Notes: generated from the sequence alone by a model not told the origin. 64,000 bases of DNA from Nonomuraea polychroma (GCF_004011505.1 NZ_SAUN01000001.1:2108001-2172000); one strand, 5' to 3'. Shown: positions 19,497-28,368, counted from the first letter of the stretch. Translations and numbers: made by a program.

Positions 19497-21274
19497 CGGC
19501 GCAGAGCATCCAGCGCGACTCCGGCCGTTCGGCGCTGGCCACCATCCGCATGGGCCTGTCGCTGACGCCCGAGTTCCGCAAGGGCCTGGCGGGCACGCTG
19601 GCCCTGGCCGTCGTCGCCACCGTCGGCAAGATCATCGTGCCGATCGCGGTCCAGCAGACGATCGACACCGGGCTCAAGAGCGGCGTCCCGGACCTCCCGT
19701 ACATCACCCGTGCCGTCCTGGTGTGCGCGGCGGCCGTCGTGCTCACCGCACTCGCCGCGTACGTCATGAACGTCCGCCTCTACAAGGCCACCGAGTCGTC
19801 CCTGGCGACGTTGCGCGTGCGCGGTTTCCGGCACGTGCACGACCTGTCGGTGCTCACCCAGAACACCGAGCGCCGGGGCGCCCTGGTCTCCCGGGTCACC
19901 AACGACATCGATCAGATCAGCACCTTCATGCAATGGGGCGGGCTGATGATCATCGTGGCGTTCGGGCAGCTGTTCGTGGCGACCGTGCTCATGTTCGTCT
20001 ACTCCTGGCAGCTGACGCTGCTGGTCTGGGTGTGCTTCATCCCGCTGATGATCGCCTTGCCGCGGTTCCAGCGGTTGTTGTCGCGGGCGTACACGGTGGT
20101 GCGCGAGCGCACCGGCGACATGCTCGCCGCGGTCAGCGAGTCCGTCGTCGGCGCCGCCGTCATCCGGGCCTACGCCTCGGAGCGCCGCACTTCCGAACGT
20201 ATCGACAAGACGGTGAACGCCAACAGGTCCGCCCAGGTCAGGGCGCAGACCATCGTCGGCTTCGTGTTCCCGCTGACCGAGATCGTGGCCGCGGTCGCGA
20301 TCGCCGGGATCGTGCTGCTCGGCGTGCGGCTGGGCCTGTCGGGCGACATCACCCAGGGCGAGCTGGTCGCGTTCCTGTTCCTGGTCACGCTCTTCGTCTC
20401 GCCGCTGCAGACCGCCACCGAGGTGCTCAATGAGGCCCAGAATGCCGTCGCCGGCTGGCGGCGCGTCCTCGGCGTGCTCGACACGCCGCCCGACGTGGCC
20501 GATCCCGGCGAGAAGGGCGTGGAGCTGCCGCGCGGCCCGATCTCCGTGGTCTTCGACGACGTGCATTTCTCCTACCCGGGCGGCCCGCCCGTGCTGCGCG
20601 AGGTCACGCTCGAGATCCCGCCGCGCTCGCGCATCGCGGTGGTGGGGGAGACCGGCTCGGGCAAGACCACATTCGCCAAGCTCCTCACGAGGCTGATGGA
20701 CCCGGGCTCGGGGCGCGTCACCATCGACGGTCACGACCTGCGCCACGTGCGCTTCTCCTCGCTGCGTGAGCGCATCGTCATGGTGCCGCAGGACGGGTTC
20801 CTGTTCGACGGGACGCTGGAGGACAACATCCGCTACGGCAAGCCGGACGCCACCCGTGAGGAGATCGAGCTCGCGCTGACCGAGCTGGGCCTCGCCGACT
20901 GGCTGGAGGGACTGCCGGCCGGCCTCGACACGCCCGTCGGCCAGCGGGGCGAGTCCCTGTCGGCGGGCGAGCGCCAGCTCGTCGCCCTGGCCCGCGCCTA
21001 CCTCGCCGACCCCGACCTGCTCCTGCTGGACGAGGCCACCTCGGCGGTGGACCCGGCCACGGAGGTACGCCTGGCCCGCGCGCTCGAAGGCGTCACCCGC
21101 GGCCGCACCGCCGTCACGATCGCCCACCGGCTGTCGACGGCCGAGAACGCCGACGAGGTCCTGGTGTTCGACGCCGGCCGCCTGGTGCAGCGCGGCCCGC
21201 ACGGCGAGCTGGTGAAGGAGCCGGGCGTGTACGCGGACCTGCACGCCTCCTGGGTCTCCGCCGCCCGCTCGTGA
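19493..21274 (+). CDS. Heterodimeric ABC exporter subunit with catalytic Walker B
   Basis: 593-residue half-transporter, partner of the preceding gene (ATGA overlap). Six-helix membrane domain (about 25-330) and ATPase domain (about 350-590). Walker A GETGSGKTT has Lys391; Walker B LLLLDEATSAVD has catalytic Glu514; the switch His is His545 in TIAHRLST. Its signature is the variant LSAGERQ at 489. In the dimer its Walker site would face the partner's LSGGQ, giving one active and one degenerate ATP site, as in BmrCD/TM287-288-type exporters. The cargo is unknown (drug or lipid likely). Confidence 0.93.
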   Translation: MTAQSIQRDSGRSALATIRMGLSLTPEFRKGLAGTLALAVVATVGKIIVPIAVQQTIDTGLKSGVPDLPYITRAVLVCAAAVVLTALAAYVMNVRLYKATESSLATLRVRGFRHVHDLSVLTQNTERRGALVSRVTNDIDQISTFMQWGGLMIIVAFGQLFVATVLMFVYSWQLTLLVWVCFIPLMIALPRFQRLLSRAYTVVRERTGDMLAAVSESVVGAAVIRAYASERRTSERIDKTVNANRSAQVRAQTIVGFVFPLTEIVAAVAIAGIVLLGVRLGLSGDITQGELVAFLFLVTLFVSPLQTATEVLNEAQNAVAGWRRVLGVLDTPPDVADPGEKGVELPRGPISVVFDDVHFSYPGGPPVLREVTLEIPPRSRIAVVGETGSGKTTFAKLLTRLMDPGSGRVTIDGHDLRHVRFSSLRERIVMVPQDGFLFDGTLEDNIRYGKPDATREEIELALTELGLADWLEGLPAGLDTPVGQRGESLSAGERQLVALARAYLADPDLLLLDEATSAVDPATEVRLARALEGVTRGRTAVTIAHRLSTAENADEVLVFDAGRLVQRGPHGELVKEPGVYADLHASWVSAARS

Positions 21275-21277
21275 CGA

Positions 21278-21667
21278 TCACTCGCACACGGCGGCGAACG
21301 TCACCGTCGTCCCGTGAGGGCCCGACACGATCGTGATGTGATCGCACAACATACGCGTCAGCCACAACCCCCGCCCACGGCCCTCGAACCCCGTGGGCGG
21401 GCGCATGTCGCCCAGCCGGCCCGGCGGCAACCCCGGCCCCTCGTCGGTCACCTCGCACCACAACCGGCCGCCGTCCGCCCACAACCGCAACCGTCCGTGC
21501 CCGCCGCCGTGCACCACCGCGTTGGTGATGAGCTCGTTCGCCACGAGCACGAAGTCCTCCAGCCGCCGCCCCGTCAGCCCCTCGTCGGCGGCGTGCTCGG
21601 CGACCGCCCTGCGCAGGGACGCGATGCGCCCGCGCGCGAAACTCGCCTCCCACACCTGCCTACACAT
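21278..21667 (-). CDS. Anti-sigma-factor-like histidine-kinase-fold ATPase (RsbW type)
   Basis: About 129 residues with a GHKL ATPase fold. N box FVLVANELITNAVVHGG (ends with the Asn-Ala-His pattern), G1 box EVTDEGPGLPP, and G2 box GRGRGLWLTRMLCDH. Single-domain proteins of this type are serine kinases/anti-sigma factors or their relatives. The start is uncertain: the ATG at 21667 (MCRQVWEASFARGR) overlaps the stop of a 36-codon ORF that has the only good ribosome site, while upstream GTG codons in the same frame allow a slightly longer protein. It is divergent from a STAS-domain antagonist gene and convergent with the ABC exporter. Confidence 0.82.
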   Translation of the reverse strand: MCRQVWEASFARGRIASLRRAVAEHAADEGLTGRRLEDFVLVANELITNAVVHGGGHGRLRLWADGGRLWCEVTDEGPGLPPGRLGDMRPPTGFEGRGRGLWLTRMLCDHITIVSGPHGTTVTFAAVCE

Positions 21668-21770
21668 GGCCTGCACATCGCCCACCCGGCGGACCGCCGT
21701 GCTGCCCCTCGAACGGCAGGCAGATGTGATCGCCCAGATCGGGGTCGAGAACGGAGCTTGCGTGAAGCAT
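21660..21770 (-). pseudogene. 36-codon leader ORF resembling the start of a MEDS sensory domain
   Basis: The ATG at 21770 has an excellent GGGGAGGT site 6 nt upstream. It encodes MLHASSVLDPDLGDHICLPF and a few more residues before a TAG at 21660-21662. The LGDHICLPFE segment resembles the first strand of MEDS sensory domains that often precede GHKL ATPase domains in actinomycetes. The reading frame then breaks, and the ATPase frame opens at an overlapping ATG (ATGTGTAG). This is either a decayed N-terminal domain or a short leader peptide that couples translation to the ATPase. Confidence 0.5.
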
Positions 21771-21928
21771 GACCGCACCTCCCCTAGCACGTGTCGCCGA
21801 AGAAAATACTCCGCGCCACGTCATCACGTAGTGCATTCTCTGCAAAACACACCGTGATACGACGTGATCGGTGTACCTTTTCGGCCGGGGCAGCCCACGC
21901 GCCGCAGACGGCTGCGCGGGCAGGGGGC

Positions 21929-22279
21929 ATGAGGAGCGAGAGTGTGGATGTGCTGGAGATGACGCGACGCCGACATGGCGAGCTCGTGGTGGTCAGCCTG
22001 GCGGGAGAGGTGGACGTGGACAATGCGTCCAAGGTCCGGCGGTGCCTCGACGAGGCGGTCGCGACCCACGGACCTCGGCTGGTGGTGGACCTCACCGCGC
22101 TGACGTTCATCGACACGACGGGACTCGGGGTCCTCGTGCGTCAGCTGGCCGACCTGCGCGCGCGTGACGGCAGCATGGCGCTGGTCGCGCCGGACGGCCA
22201 GGTGCTGCGGCGGCTGCGCAGGACCAACCTCGCCCCGCTCTTCCGGATCTACGACACCCTCTCCCAGGCCCTGGCCTGA
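21929..22279 (+). CDS. STAS-domain anti-sigma factor antagonist
   Basis: 116-residue single STAS domain of the SpoIIAA/RsbV group. LVVVSLAGEVDVDNASKVRRCL and RLVVDLTALTFIDTTGLGVLVRQL match the fold. The phosphorylated Ser of SpoIIAA (in the D-S-S-G-L-G motif) is represented by Thr in FIDTTGLGVL. The ATG at 21929 has CAGGGGGC just upstream; a longer ORF start is not needed. It is divergent from the RsbW-like ATPase gene, so the two probably form an anti-sigma/antagonist switch. The sigma factor is not in the window. Confidence 0.9.
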   Translation: MRSESVDVLEMTRRRHGELVVVSLAGEVDVDNASKVRRCLDEAVATHGPRLVVDLTALTFIDTTGLGVLVRQLADLRARDGSMALVAPDGQVLRRLRRTNLAPLFRIYDTLSQALA

Positions 22280-22310
22280 GGCACGGGGGCAGGCTGGTTG
22301 AATGGATGCC

Positions 22311-22664
22311 ATGTCCCTCGACCCCAAGATCGCCGCCCGGTTGAAGCGCAACGCCGACGGCCTCGTCGCCGCCATCGCCCAGCAATACGACACCGGCGAG
22401 GTGCTCATGCTGGCCTGGATGAACGACGAGGCGCTGCATCGGACGCTCACGACCGGCAGGGCCACCTACTGGTCGCGCAGCCGCGGCGAGTTCTGGGTGA
22501 AGGGTGACACCTCCGGCCACGTCCAGCACGTCAAGTCGGTGGCGCTCGACTGCGACGGTGACACCGTCCTCGTCAAGGTCGACCAGGTCGGCGCCGCCTG
22601 CCACACGGGCGACCGCACCTGCTTCGACGCCGACCGGCTCGAGATCGCACTCGGCCAGGCGTGA
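22311..22664 (+). CDS. hisI: Phosphoribosyl-AMP cyclohydrolase
   Basis: 117-residue zinc enzyme opening the purine ring of PR-AMP in histidine synthesis (monofunctional, no HisE domain). Matching motifs: [40 protein letters not shown], and three zinc/metal cysteines in VALDCDGDT and [10 protein letters not shown]. The ATG at 22311 gives the common family start (MSLDPKIA); the ATG at 22302 would add three residues. It is separated from the main his operon by 7 kb. The stop overlaps the start of the TIGR02234 gene (GTGA), so it heads the trp-linked transcription unit. Confidence 0.95.
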   Translation: MSLDPKIAARLKRNADGLVAAIAQQYDTGEVLMLAWMNDEALHRTLTTGRATYWSRSRGEFWVKGDTSGHVQHVKSVALDCDGDTVLVKVDQVGAACHTGDRTCFDADRLEIALGQA

Positions 22665-23266
22665 TGGCGGCCCACGGCGACGGCGGGAGCGCGGCGGCAC
22701 CACGGGCGGCGCACAGGGAGTTGTGGGCCTGGCTGGCGCTGACCGTCCTGGGCTGCCTTCTGGTGCTGCTGGCCGCCGGGCGGGAGTGGGCCAGGATCGC
22801 CCATCCGGCGGCGACGGCGCCCACCGGCGGCGACCTCAGCCCCGTCCTGACGCCTGTGGCGCTGGCCGGGCTGGCCGGGGTGGTGGCCGTGCTCGCGACC
22901 AAAGGCGCGGGCCGCCGCGCCATCGGCGTGCTGCTGGCCCTCTGCGGCGCCGGCGCGGCCTGGGGCACCTGGACGGCGCTCGACGCCGCCACGGTGACGG
23001 GCTGGGTCCACGAGCAGAACTGGATGCGCACCTCGCTCGGCGACCTGCCCTGGGCGATCGCGCCGCTCTGGCCGGTCGTGGCGGGCGCCGGAGCGGCCCT
23101 GCTGATCGCCGGGGGCATCGTCGCGATCGTGCGCGGCGGCAGGTGGGCGGGCATGTCCTCGCGGTACGAGCGCGGCGGGGCTTCCGCGGGCAAGGACGCC
23201 GCTCCCGCGCAGGATGACAAGGCGCTCTGGGACGCCCTCGACCGGGGAGACGACCCCACCCGATAG
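22661..23266 (+). CDS. TIGR02234 / Trp_oprn_chp family membrane protein
   Basis: 201-residue membrane protein with four hydrophobic helices (about 22-40, 60-80, 85-105 and 140-165) and a cytosolic charged tail. Motifs include [24 protein letters not shown] and the [22 protein letters not shown] region typical of the tryptophan-associated membrane family found beside actinobacterial trp genes. The GTG at 22661 overlaps hisI. The function is unknown; conservation of position beside trpC suggests some role in aromatic amino acid metabolism or transport. Confidence 0.85.
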   Translation: MMAAHGDGGSAAAPRAAHRELWAWLALTVLGCLLVLLAAGREWARIAHPAATAPTGGDLSPVLTPVALAGLAGVVAVLATKGAGRRAIGVLLALCGAGAAWGTWTALDAATVTGWVHEQNWMRTSLGDLPWAIAPLWPVVAGAGAALLIAGGIVAIVRGGRWAGMSSRYERGGASAGKDAAPAQDDKALWDALDRGDDPTR

Positions 23267-23381
23267 CTCGGCGACTCCCAATGTTACGAACTATCCACTG
23301 TTCTGAACCTGTGTCGGCTTGGCAAGCGTTTCCTCAATAAGCTGCCGTTGCAACTCGCCACGAACACTAGGAGCCAGGGGC

Positions 23382-23996
23382 ATGAGCTACGGGGATCAGG
23401 GCGGAAACGGCGGTTATGGCGCACAGCAGCCCGGCGGGGGATACGGCCAGCAGCCGCCGGCCGGCGGGGGCTACGGCAGTGGCGGCTACGGCCAGCAGCC
23501 GCCGACCGGTGGCGGGTACGGCGGGTACGGTCAGCAGCCTCAGAGTGGCGGCGGCTACGGCCAGCAGCAGCCCAGCGGCGGGGGCTACGGCGGTTACGGG
23601 CAGCAGCCGCCCAGCTATCCGCAGGAGCAGCTCGGCTACGGCCAGATGCCGCCGAGCGGCGGGTTCAGCCAGCCGTCCGGGGGATACGGCTACAACCAGT
23701 ACGGCCCGCCCCAGCAGCCCAGGTCGACCAACGGCATGGCGGTGGCCTCGCTCGTCCTGGGCATCATCGGCCTGATCTTTTGCGGAGTGACCAGCATCCC
23801 CGGCGTGATCCTCGGCCACGTCGCGATGAACAAGATCAAGCGCACCGGCGAGGAAGGCCAGGGCATGGCCGTGGCCGGCCTCGTGACGTCGTACATCACG
23901 ATCGTGTTGTGGGCCCTCTGCTGGCTCATCTTCGGCGGCCTGTGGCTGTCGCTTCTCGGGCTCAGCGCCGCCGCCACGTCCTCCGTGGACTACTGA
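23382..23996 (+). CDS. DUF4190-type membrane protein with Tyr/Gly/Gln-rich N-terminus
   Basis: 204 residues. Residues 1-115 are low-complexity repeats of [11 protein letters not shown] type (Gly, Tyr, Gln, Pro, Ser). Residues about 118-200 hold two membrane helices in the DUF4190 pattern: [18 protein letters not shown], then [31 protein letters not shown]. The cysteine in [10 protein letters not shown] is typical. The ATG at 23382 has AGGAGCCAGGGG upstream and its own 115-bp promoter region. The next gene repeats the same N-terminal design on a different membrane domain. Function unknown. Confidence 0.85.
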   Translation: MSYGDQGGNGGYGAQQPGGGYGQQPPAGGGYGSGGYGQQPPTGGGYGGYGQQPQSGGGYGQQQPSGGGYGGYGQQPPSYPQEQLGYGQMPPSGGFSQPSGGYGYNQYGPPQQPRSTNGMAVASLVLGIIGLIFCGVTSIPGVILGHVAMNKIKRTGEEGQGMAVAGLVTSYITIVLWALCWLIFGGLWLSLLGLSAAATSSVDY

Positions 23997-24020
23997 CGGG
24001 TACCTGTCGCGTGCGTAGCC

Positions 24021-24035
24021 GGACCGTGACGGTCC
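24021..24035. repeat. Short hairpin between the two YGQ-rich genes
   Basis: GGACCG-TGA-CGGTCC forms a 6-bp stem just downstream of the DUF4190 gene and ahead of the next ribosome site. It is followed by CCTTG, not a long U-run, so terminator function is uncertain. The rest of the 154-bp gap probably carries the promoter of the following gene. Confidence 0.4.
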
Positions 24036-24150
24036 CCTTGCGGTCCGATTACGAATTGTCCGCAAAGTGGATGTTGCTCCACGTAGGGGATGGTTTCTCG
24101 CTAGGCTGCCGCGCACTCGCCACAAAGATGACGAATTGAGGAGTCATAGG

Positions 24151-24699
24151 ATGACTTACGGTAACCAGGGCGATGGCGGCTACGGCTCGCAGCCGCCCGG
24201 CGGCGGCTACGGCCAGCAGCCCCCGAGTGGTGGCGGCTACGGGCAGCAGCCCCCGAGCGGCGGTGGCGGCTATGGCCAGCAGCCGCCCAGCGGCGGCGGC
24301 GGGTACGGCGGTGGCTACGGCCAGCAGCCCCCGAGCGGCGGTGGCTACGGCGGCGGTTACGGCCAGCAGCCCCCGAGTGGTGGCGGCTACGGGCAGCAGC
24401 CCCCCGGCGGTGGCGGTTACGGCGGGCAGCAGCCGCCGGACAACCACCTGGTCCCTGCCATCCTCACCACGCTGTTCTGCTGTCTGCCGCTCGGCATCGT
24501 GTCGATCGTCAAGTCGTCGCAGGTCAACTCGAAGTGGCAGGCCGGTGACTACCAGGGAGCCGTGCAGGCCTCCGAGGAAGCCAAGAAATGGTGGAAGTGG
24601 AGCCTGATCGCCGGCGCCATCTGGTGGGTGCTGATCATCATCTTCTACATCGTGGTGTTCGTCATCGCCGCCGCCAGCATGCCGTCCGGCTCCTACTAG
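24151..24699 (+). CDS. CD225/dispanin-type membrane protein with Tyr/Gly/Gln-rich N-terminus
   Basis: 182 residues. Residues 1-97 are nearly perfect repeats of [11 protein letters not shown]. The remainder matches the CD225/dispanin pattern: DNHLVPAILTTLFCCLPLGIV as first helix, the conserved loop SSQVNSKWQAGDYQGAVQAS with EEAKKW, and a second helix (WSLIAGAIWWVLIIIFYIVV). Bacterial dispanins are tail- or hairpin-inserted membrane proteins of unknown role. The ATG at 24151 follows GAGGAGTCATAGG. Together with the preceding gene it forms a pair with the same disordered head and different membrane tails. Confidence 0.88.
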   Translation: MTYGNQGDGGYGSQPPGGGYGQQPPSGGGYGQQPPSGGGGYGQQPPSGGGGYGGGYGQQPPSGGGYGGGYGQQPPSGGGYGQQPPGGGGYGGQQPPDNHLVPAILTTLFCCLPLGIVSIVKSSQVNSKWQAGDYQGAVQASEEAKKWWKWSLIAGAIWWVLIIIFYIVVFVIAAASMPSGSY

Positions 24700-24747
24700 G
24701 CCCCCGCGCGGGACGATCGGCATCCAGGGAAGGCGGATACTGAAAGC

Positions 24748-25179
24748 ATGGGCATCGCAACAACCGAGCGGCACGGCACCGGCCGGCTCAAGGGCCTGCT
24801 GGCGCCGCTCGGTGTTGCGGCCGGGGCGGGCGCCGTGTTCGCGTTCGTGGGCGCGGTGGACCCCAACGAGCCCGGCCACTACCCGACCTGCCCGTTCCTG
24901 TGGCTGACCGGCCTCTACTGCCCGGGCTGCGGCACGCTCCGCACGATTCACGCCCTGGCCCACCTCGACCCGGTGGCGGCGCTCGGGCTCAACCCGCTCG
25001 CGGTGGCGATGATCCCGCTGCTGCTGTTCTGGTGGGGCAGATGGGTCGTAAGCGCCTGGAAGGGCAGGCCCAGGCGCACGACGCTCGCGCATCCGGCGTG
25101 GCTGTGGGCCTTCCTCGGGGTCGTCATGGTGTACTGGGTTGTCCGTAACCTGCCGTTCGGGGCGTTCCTCGCTCCCTAG
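24748..25179 (+). CDS. DUF2752 family membrane protein
   Basis: 143-residue membrane protein with three hydrophobic segments (about 17-36, 80-97 and 115-135). The DUF2752 hallmark CPFLWLTGLYCPGCGTLRTIHALAHLD is spread over residues 49-75, with the CxGCG-like cysteines that may bind metal or form disulfides. It lies directly upstream of trpC on the same strand, 117 bp before its start; this neighbourhood is common in actinobacteria. Function unknown. ATG start with AGGGAAGGCGGA upstream. Confidence 0.85.
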   Translation: MGIATTERHGTGRLKGLLAPLGVAAGAGAVFAFVGAVDPNEPGHYPTCPFLWLTGLYCPGCGTLRTIHALAHLDPVAALGLNPLAVAMIPLLLFWWGRWVVSAWKGRPRRTTLAHPAWLWAFLGVVMVYWVVRNLPFGAFLAP

Positions 25180-25296
25180 TTGGGGGCCTGTGGTGAGGCG
25201 ACCCCGCCAGGGCCGATACCATCGCAGGACAGGCCGAGAGCGTACGCGACGCGAACTCTCAGCCACCCCCACAGTCGACCGGAGGGACCCCAGCGC

Positions 25297-26136
25297 GTGA
25301 GTGAGCGGACGGAAGGGCCGAGTGTCCTCGACGACATCCTCGACGGGGTGCGCGCCGACCTCGCAGCACGTCAGCAGGCCGTGTCCTTGGACGAGCTCAA
25401 GCAGCGGGCCGAGCGGGCACATCCGCCCAGGGACGCGATGGCCGCGCTCGGGGGTGACAGGATCTCGGTGATCGCCGAGGTCAAGCGTTCGAGCCCGTCC
25501 AAGGGCGCGCTGGCCGCGATCGCCGACCCCGCCGCGCTGGCGGCCGACTACGAGGCCGGCGGCGCGCACGTCATCAGCGTGCTGACCGAGCGGCGCAAGT
25601 TCGGCGGCAGCCTCGACGACCTGGCCGCGGTCCGCGCCAGGGTCGACATCCCGATCCTGCGCAAGGACTTCATCCTCACCTCCTACCAGCTGTGGGAGGC
25701 CAGGGCCCACGGGGCCGACCTGGCGCTGCTGATGGTCGTCTGCCTGGAGCAGGAGGCCCTGGTGTCGCTGATCGAGCGGGCCGAGTCGATCGGGCTCACC
25801 CCGCTGGTCGAGGTGCACACCGAGGAGGAGCTCGACCGGGCGGTCGCCGCCGGGGCCCGGGTCATCGGGGTCAACGCCCGCAATCTGAAGACACTCGAGG
25901 TCGACCGCGAGGTCTTCGCGAAGCTGGCGCCGAAGATCCCCGATAATGTGATCAAGATTGCCGAGTCGGGCGTGCGCGGCCCGCACGACCTGCTCGCCTA
26001 CGCCAGGGGCGGCGCCGACGCCGTCCTGGTGGGGGAGAGCCTGGTCACCGGCAAGGACCCGCGCAAGGCAGTGGAGGCGCTGGTGACCGCCGGCGCCCAT
26101 CCATCGACGCGCCCCGACCACTCAGCAGAGGGATAG
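25297..26136 (+). CDS. trpC: Indole-3-glycerol-phosphate synthase
   Basis: 279-residue (beta/alpha)8 enzyme closing the indole ring from CdRP. Family motifs: [15 protein letters not shown] (catalytic Lys), [62 protein letters not shown] and VLVGESLV. Catalytic Glu and Lys residues lie in these segments. The GTG at 25297 lies about 10 nt after GGAGGG. Its stop is 2 nt before trpB. No trpM-like small gene separates them, unlike the Streptomyces arrangement. No leader peptide with Trp codons was found upstream. Confidence 0.96.
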   Translation: MSERTEGPSVLDDILDGVRADLAARQQAVSLDELKQRAERAHPPRDAMAALGGDRISVIAEVKRSSPSKGALAAIADPAALAADYEAGGAHVISVLTERRKFGGSLDDLAAVRARVDIPILRKDFILTSYQLWEARAHGADLALLMVVCLEQEALVSLIERAESIGLTPLVEVHTEEELDRAVAAGARVIGVNARNLKTLEVDREVFAKLAPKIPDNVIKIAESGVRGPHDLLAYARGGADAVLVGESLVTGKDPRKAVEALVTAGAHPSTRPDHSAEG

Positions 26137-26138
26137 CA

Positions 26139-27380
26139 GTGGCAAACGAAGGCTCCATCCTGACCGCCGCGGACCTGGCGGGCAACGGCGCGCACGGGGA
26201 CGACCCCGACGTGCACGGCAAGTTCGGCATCTTCGGCGGCAGGTTCGTGCCCGAGGCGCTCATCCCCGCGCTGGACGAGGTGGCCGCGGTCTACGACAAG
26301 GCCAAGAGCGACCCGGAGTTCCTGCGCGAGTTCGACCACCTGCTGCGGACCTACGCGGGCCGGCCCACCACGCTGACCGACGTGCGGCGCTTCAGCGAGC
26401 AGGCAGGCGGCGCCCGGATCATCCTCAAGCGCGAGGACCTCACCCACACCGGCGCCCACAAGATCAACAATGTGCTCGGCCAGGCCCTGCTGACCAAGCG
26501 GCTGGGCAAGAAGCGGGTGATCGCCGAGACCGGTGCCGGCCAGCACGGCGTGGCCACCGCCACCGCCGCGGCCCTGCTCGGCCTGGAGTGCGTCATCTAC
26601 ATGGGCGCCGTCGACTGCGAGCGCCAGGCGCTCAACGTGGCCAGGATGAAGCTGCTCGGCGCCACCGTCGTTCCGGTGACGAACGGCTCCCAGACGTTGA
26701 AGGACGCCATCAACGAGGCGTTCCGCGACTGGGTGACCAACGTCGACTCCACCCACTACCTGTTCGGCACGGTGGCCGGGCCGCACCCGTTCCCCGAGAT
26801 CGTCCGCGACTTCGCCCGCATCATCGGCGTCGAGGCCCGCCGCCAGATGCTGGAGCTGACCGGCGGCCTGCCGGACGCGGTGTGCGCGGCCGTCGGCGGC
26901 GGCAGCAACGCGATCGGCATCTTCCACGCGTTCATCGGCGACGAGGCCGTCCAGTTGCACGGCTACGAGGCGGCCGGGCACGGCCTGGAGAGCGGCGAGC
27001 ACGCGCTCACGCTCACCGCCGGCTCGGTCGGCGTCCTGCACGGTTCGCGCACCTACGTGCTGCAGGACGACGAGGGGCAGACCATCGAGTCCCACTCCAT
27101 CTCGGCCGGGCTCGACTACCCGGGCGTCGGCCCCGAGCACGCCTGGCTCAAGGACTCCGGACGCGCGACCTACCACGGCATCACCGACGACGAGGCGATG
27201 GCCGCGTTCTCGCTCCTGGCGAGGACCGAGGGCATCATCCCCGCCATCGAGTCCTCCCACGCCCTGGCGGGTGCGCTGCAGCTCGGCCGCGAGCTCGGCC
27301 CCGAGGCGACCATCCTGGTCAACCTCTCCGGGCGCGGTGACAAGGACATGGGCACGGCCATGAAGTACTTCAACCTGTAG
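26139..27380 (+). CDS. trpB: Tryptophan synthase beta subunit
   Basis: 413-residue PLP enzyme joining indole and serine. The PLP Lys is Lys108 in [10 protein letters not shown]; the catalytic Glu is in [14 protein letters not shown]; the phosphate-binding loop is [11 protein letters not shown]; and the [10 protein letters not shown] end is typical. It begins with [18 protein letters not shown], matching TrpB1 and not TrpB2. The GTG start is 2 nt after trpC. A 180-bp gap separates it from trpA, longer than usual and without a recognisable gene. Confidence 0.97.
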   Translation: MANEGSILTAADLAGNGAHGDDPDVHGKFGIFGGRFVPEALIPALDEVAAVYDKAKSDPEFLREFDHLLRTYAGRPTTLTDVRRFSEQAGGARIILKREDLTHTGAHKINNVLGQALLTKRLGKKRVIAETGAGQHGVATATAAALLGLECVIYMGAVDCERQALNVARMKLLGATVVPVTNGSQTLKDAINEAFRDWVTNVDSTHYLFGTVAGPHPFPEIVRDFARIIGVEARRQMLELTGGLPDAVCAAVGGGSNAIGIFHAFIGDEAVQLHGYEAAGHGLESGEHALTLTAGSVGVLHGSRTYVLQDDEGQTIESHSISAGLDYPGVGPEHAWLKDSGRATYHGITDDEAMAAFSLLARTEGIIPAIESSHALAGALQLGRELGPEATILVNLSGRGDKDMGTAMKYFNL

Positions 27381-27560
27381 GCCGGCCGGCCGGCTCGTGG
27401 CCTGGCCGCCGGCGCAGGCGACGGCAGCCGCTCCGCCCCCTGCACGCCCGGCAGGCGGGCAGGAGGCGCGACAGGCGGTGATGCCCAGCACGGCAGGTCG
27501 CGCGGGCGGGTGCGGCGGCAGGGCATCATGGTGAGACTCGACCATCGGAAACGGACAGAC

Positions 27561-28355
27561 ATGACGACTCTTCAGACGGCGTTCGCCAAGGCGAAGGCGG
27601 ACAACCGGGCCGCGCTCGTCGGCTACCTGCCCGCGGGCTTCCCCTCCAAGGGCGGCGACGTCGCCGCCGCCGCGGCCCTGGTGGAAGCCGGCTGCGACGT
27701 CATCGAGATCGGCCTGCCCTACTCCGACCCGCTCATGGACGGGCCGACGATCCAGGACGCGGTGCACAGGTCGCTGACCAACGGCACGCGCATCGCCGAC
27801 GTCATGCGCACGGTCGAAGGGGTGGCCGCCACCGGCGCCGCCACGCTCGTCATGACGTACTGGAACCCGATCGACAAATACGGCGCCGAGCGGTTCGCCC
27901 GCGACCTCGCCAACGCCGGCGGCGTCGGGACCATCACGCCCGACCTGACGCCCGAGGAGTCCGAGCCGTGGCGCACGGCCTCGGCGAACGCCGGCATCGA
28001 CACGGTGTTCCTGGTGGCCCCCAGCTCGACGGAGGAGCGCATCAAGGCCGTCGTCGACTGCTGCACCGGATTCGTGTACGCGGCGTCGCTGATGGGCGTC
28101 ACGGGCGCCAGGGAGACCGTCAACGTGGCCGCCGAGGGCCTGGTCAAGCGCACGAGGGCGCACACGGACCTGCCGGTCTGCGTGGGCCTCGGAGTGGGCA
28201 CGGGCGCGCAGGCGGCGGAGGTGGCGGCCTACGCCGACGGGGTCATCGTGGGGTCGGCGTTCATCCGGCGCATCCTGGACGCGCCCGGCGAGGCGGCCGG
28301 GCGGGAGTCGATCGCCACGCTGGCCAGGGACATGGCGCAGGGCGTGCGCCGCTGA
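27561..28355 (+). CDS. trpA: Tryptophan synthase alpha subunit
   Basis: 264-residue (beta/alpha)8 lyase releasing indole from indole-glycerol phosphate and channelling it to TrpB. Catalytic acids lie in VIEIGLPYSDPLMDGPTIQ (Glu and Asp). The phosphate loops are YAASLMGVTGARE, CVGLGVGTGAQ and VIVGSAFIRR. The ATG at 27561 is preceded by ACGGACAG, a weak ribosome site. It is the last gene of the trp unit and is followed by a strong hairpin terminator. Confidence 0.96.
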   Translation: MTTLQTAFAKAKADNRAALVGYLPAGFPSKGGDVAAAAALVEAGCDVIEIGLPYSDPLMDGPTIQDAVHRSLTNGTRIADVMRTVEGVAATGAATLVMTYWNPIDKYGAERFARDLANAGGVGTITPDLTPEESEPWRTASANAGIDTVFLVAPSSTEERIKAVVDCCTGFVYAASLMGVTGARETVNVAAEGLVKRTRAHTDLPVCVGLGVGTGAQAAEVAAYADGVIVGSAFIRRILDAPGEAAGRESIATLARDMAQGVRR

Positions 28356-28368
28356 CGTGTTCTCGCAG

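Noticed and set aside
25180..25296. Possible trp leader peptide or T-box upstream of trpC
   Set aside because: No run of Trp codons, no T-box specifier or antiterminator sequence, and no terminator hairpin in the 117-bp gap.
27381..27560. Possible small gene between trpB and trpA
   Set aside because: The 180-bp gap is GC-rich and has no frame with a ribosome site and sensible composition; trpM-like genes occur elsewhere (between trpC and trpB) in Streptomyces.
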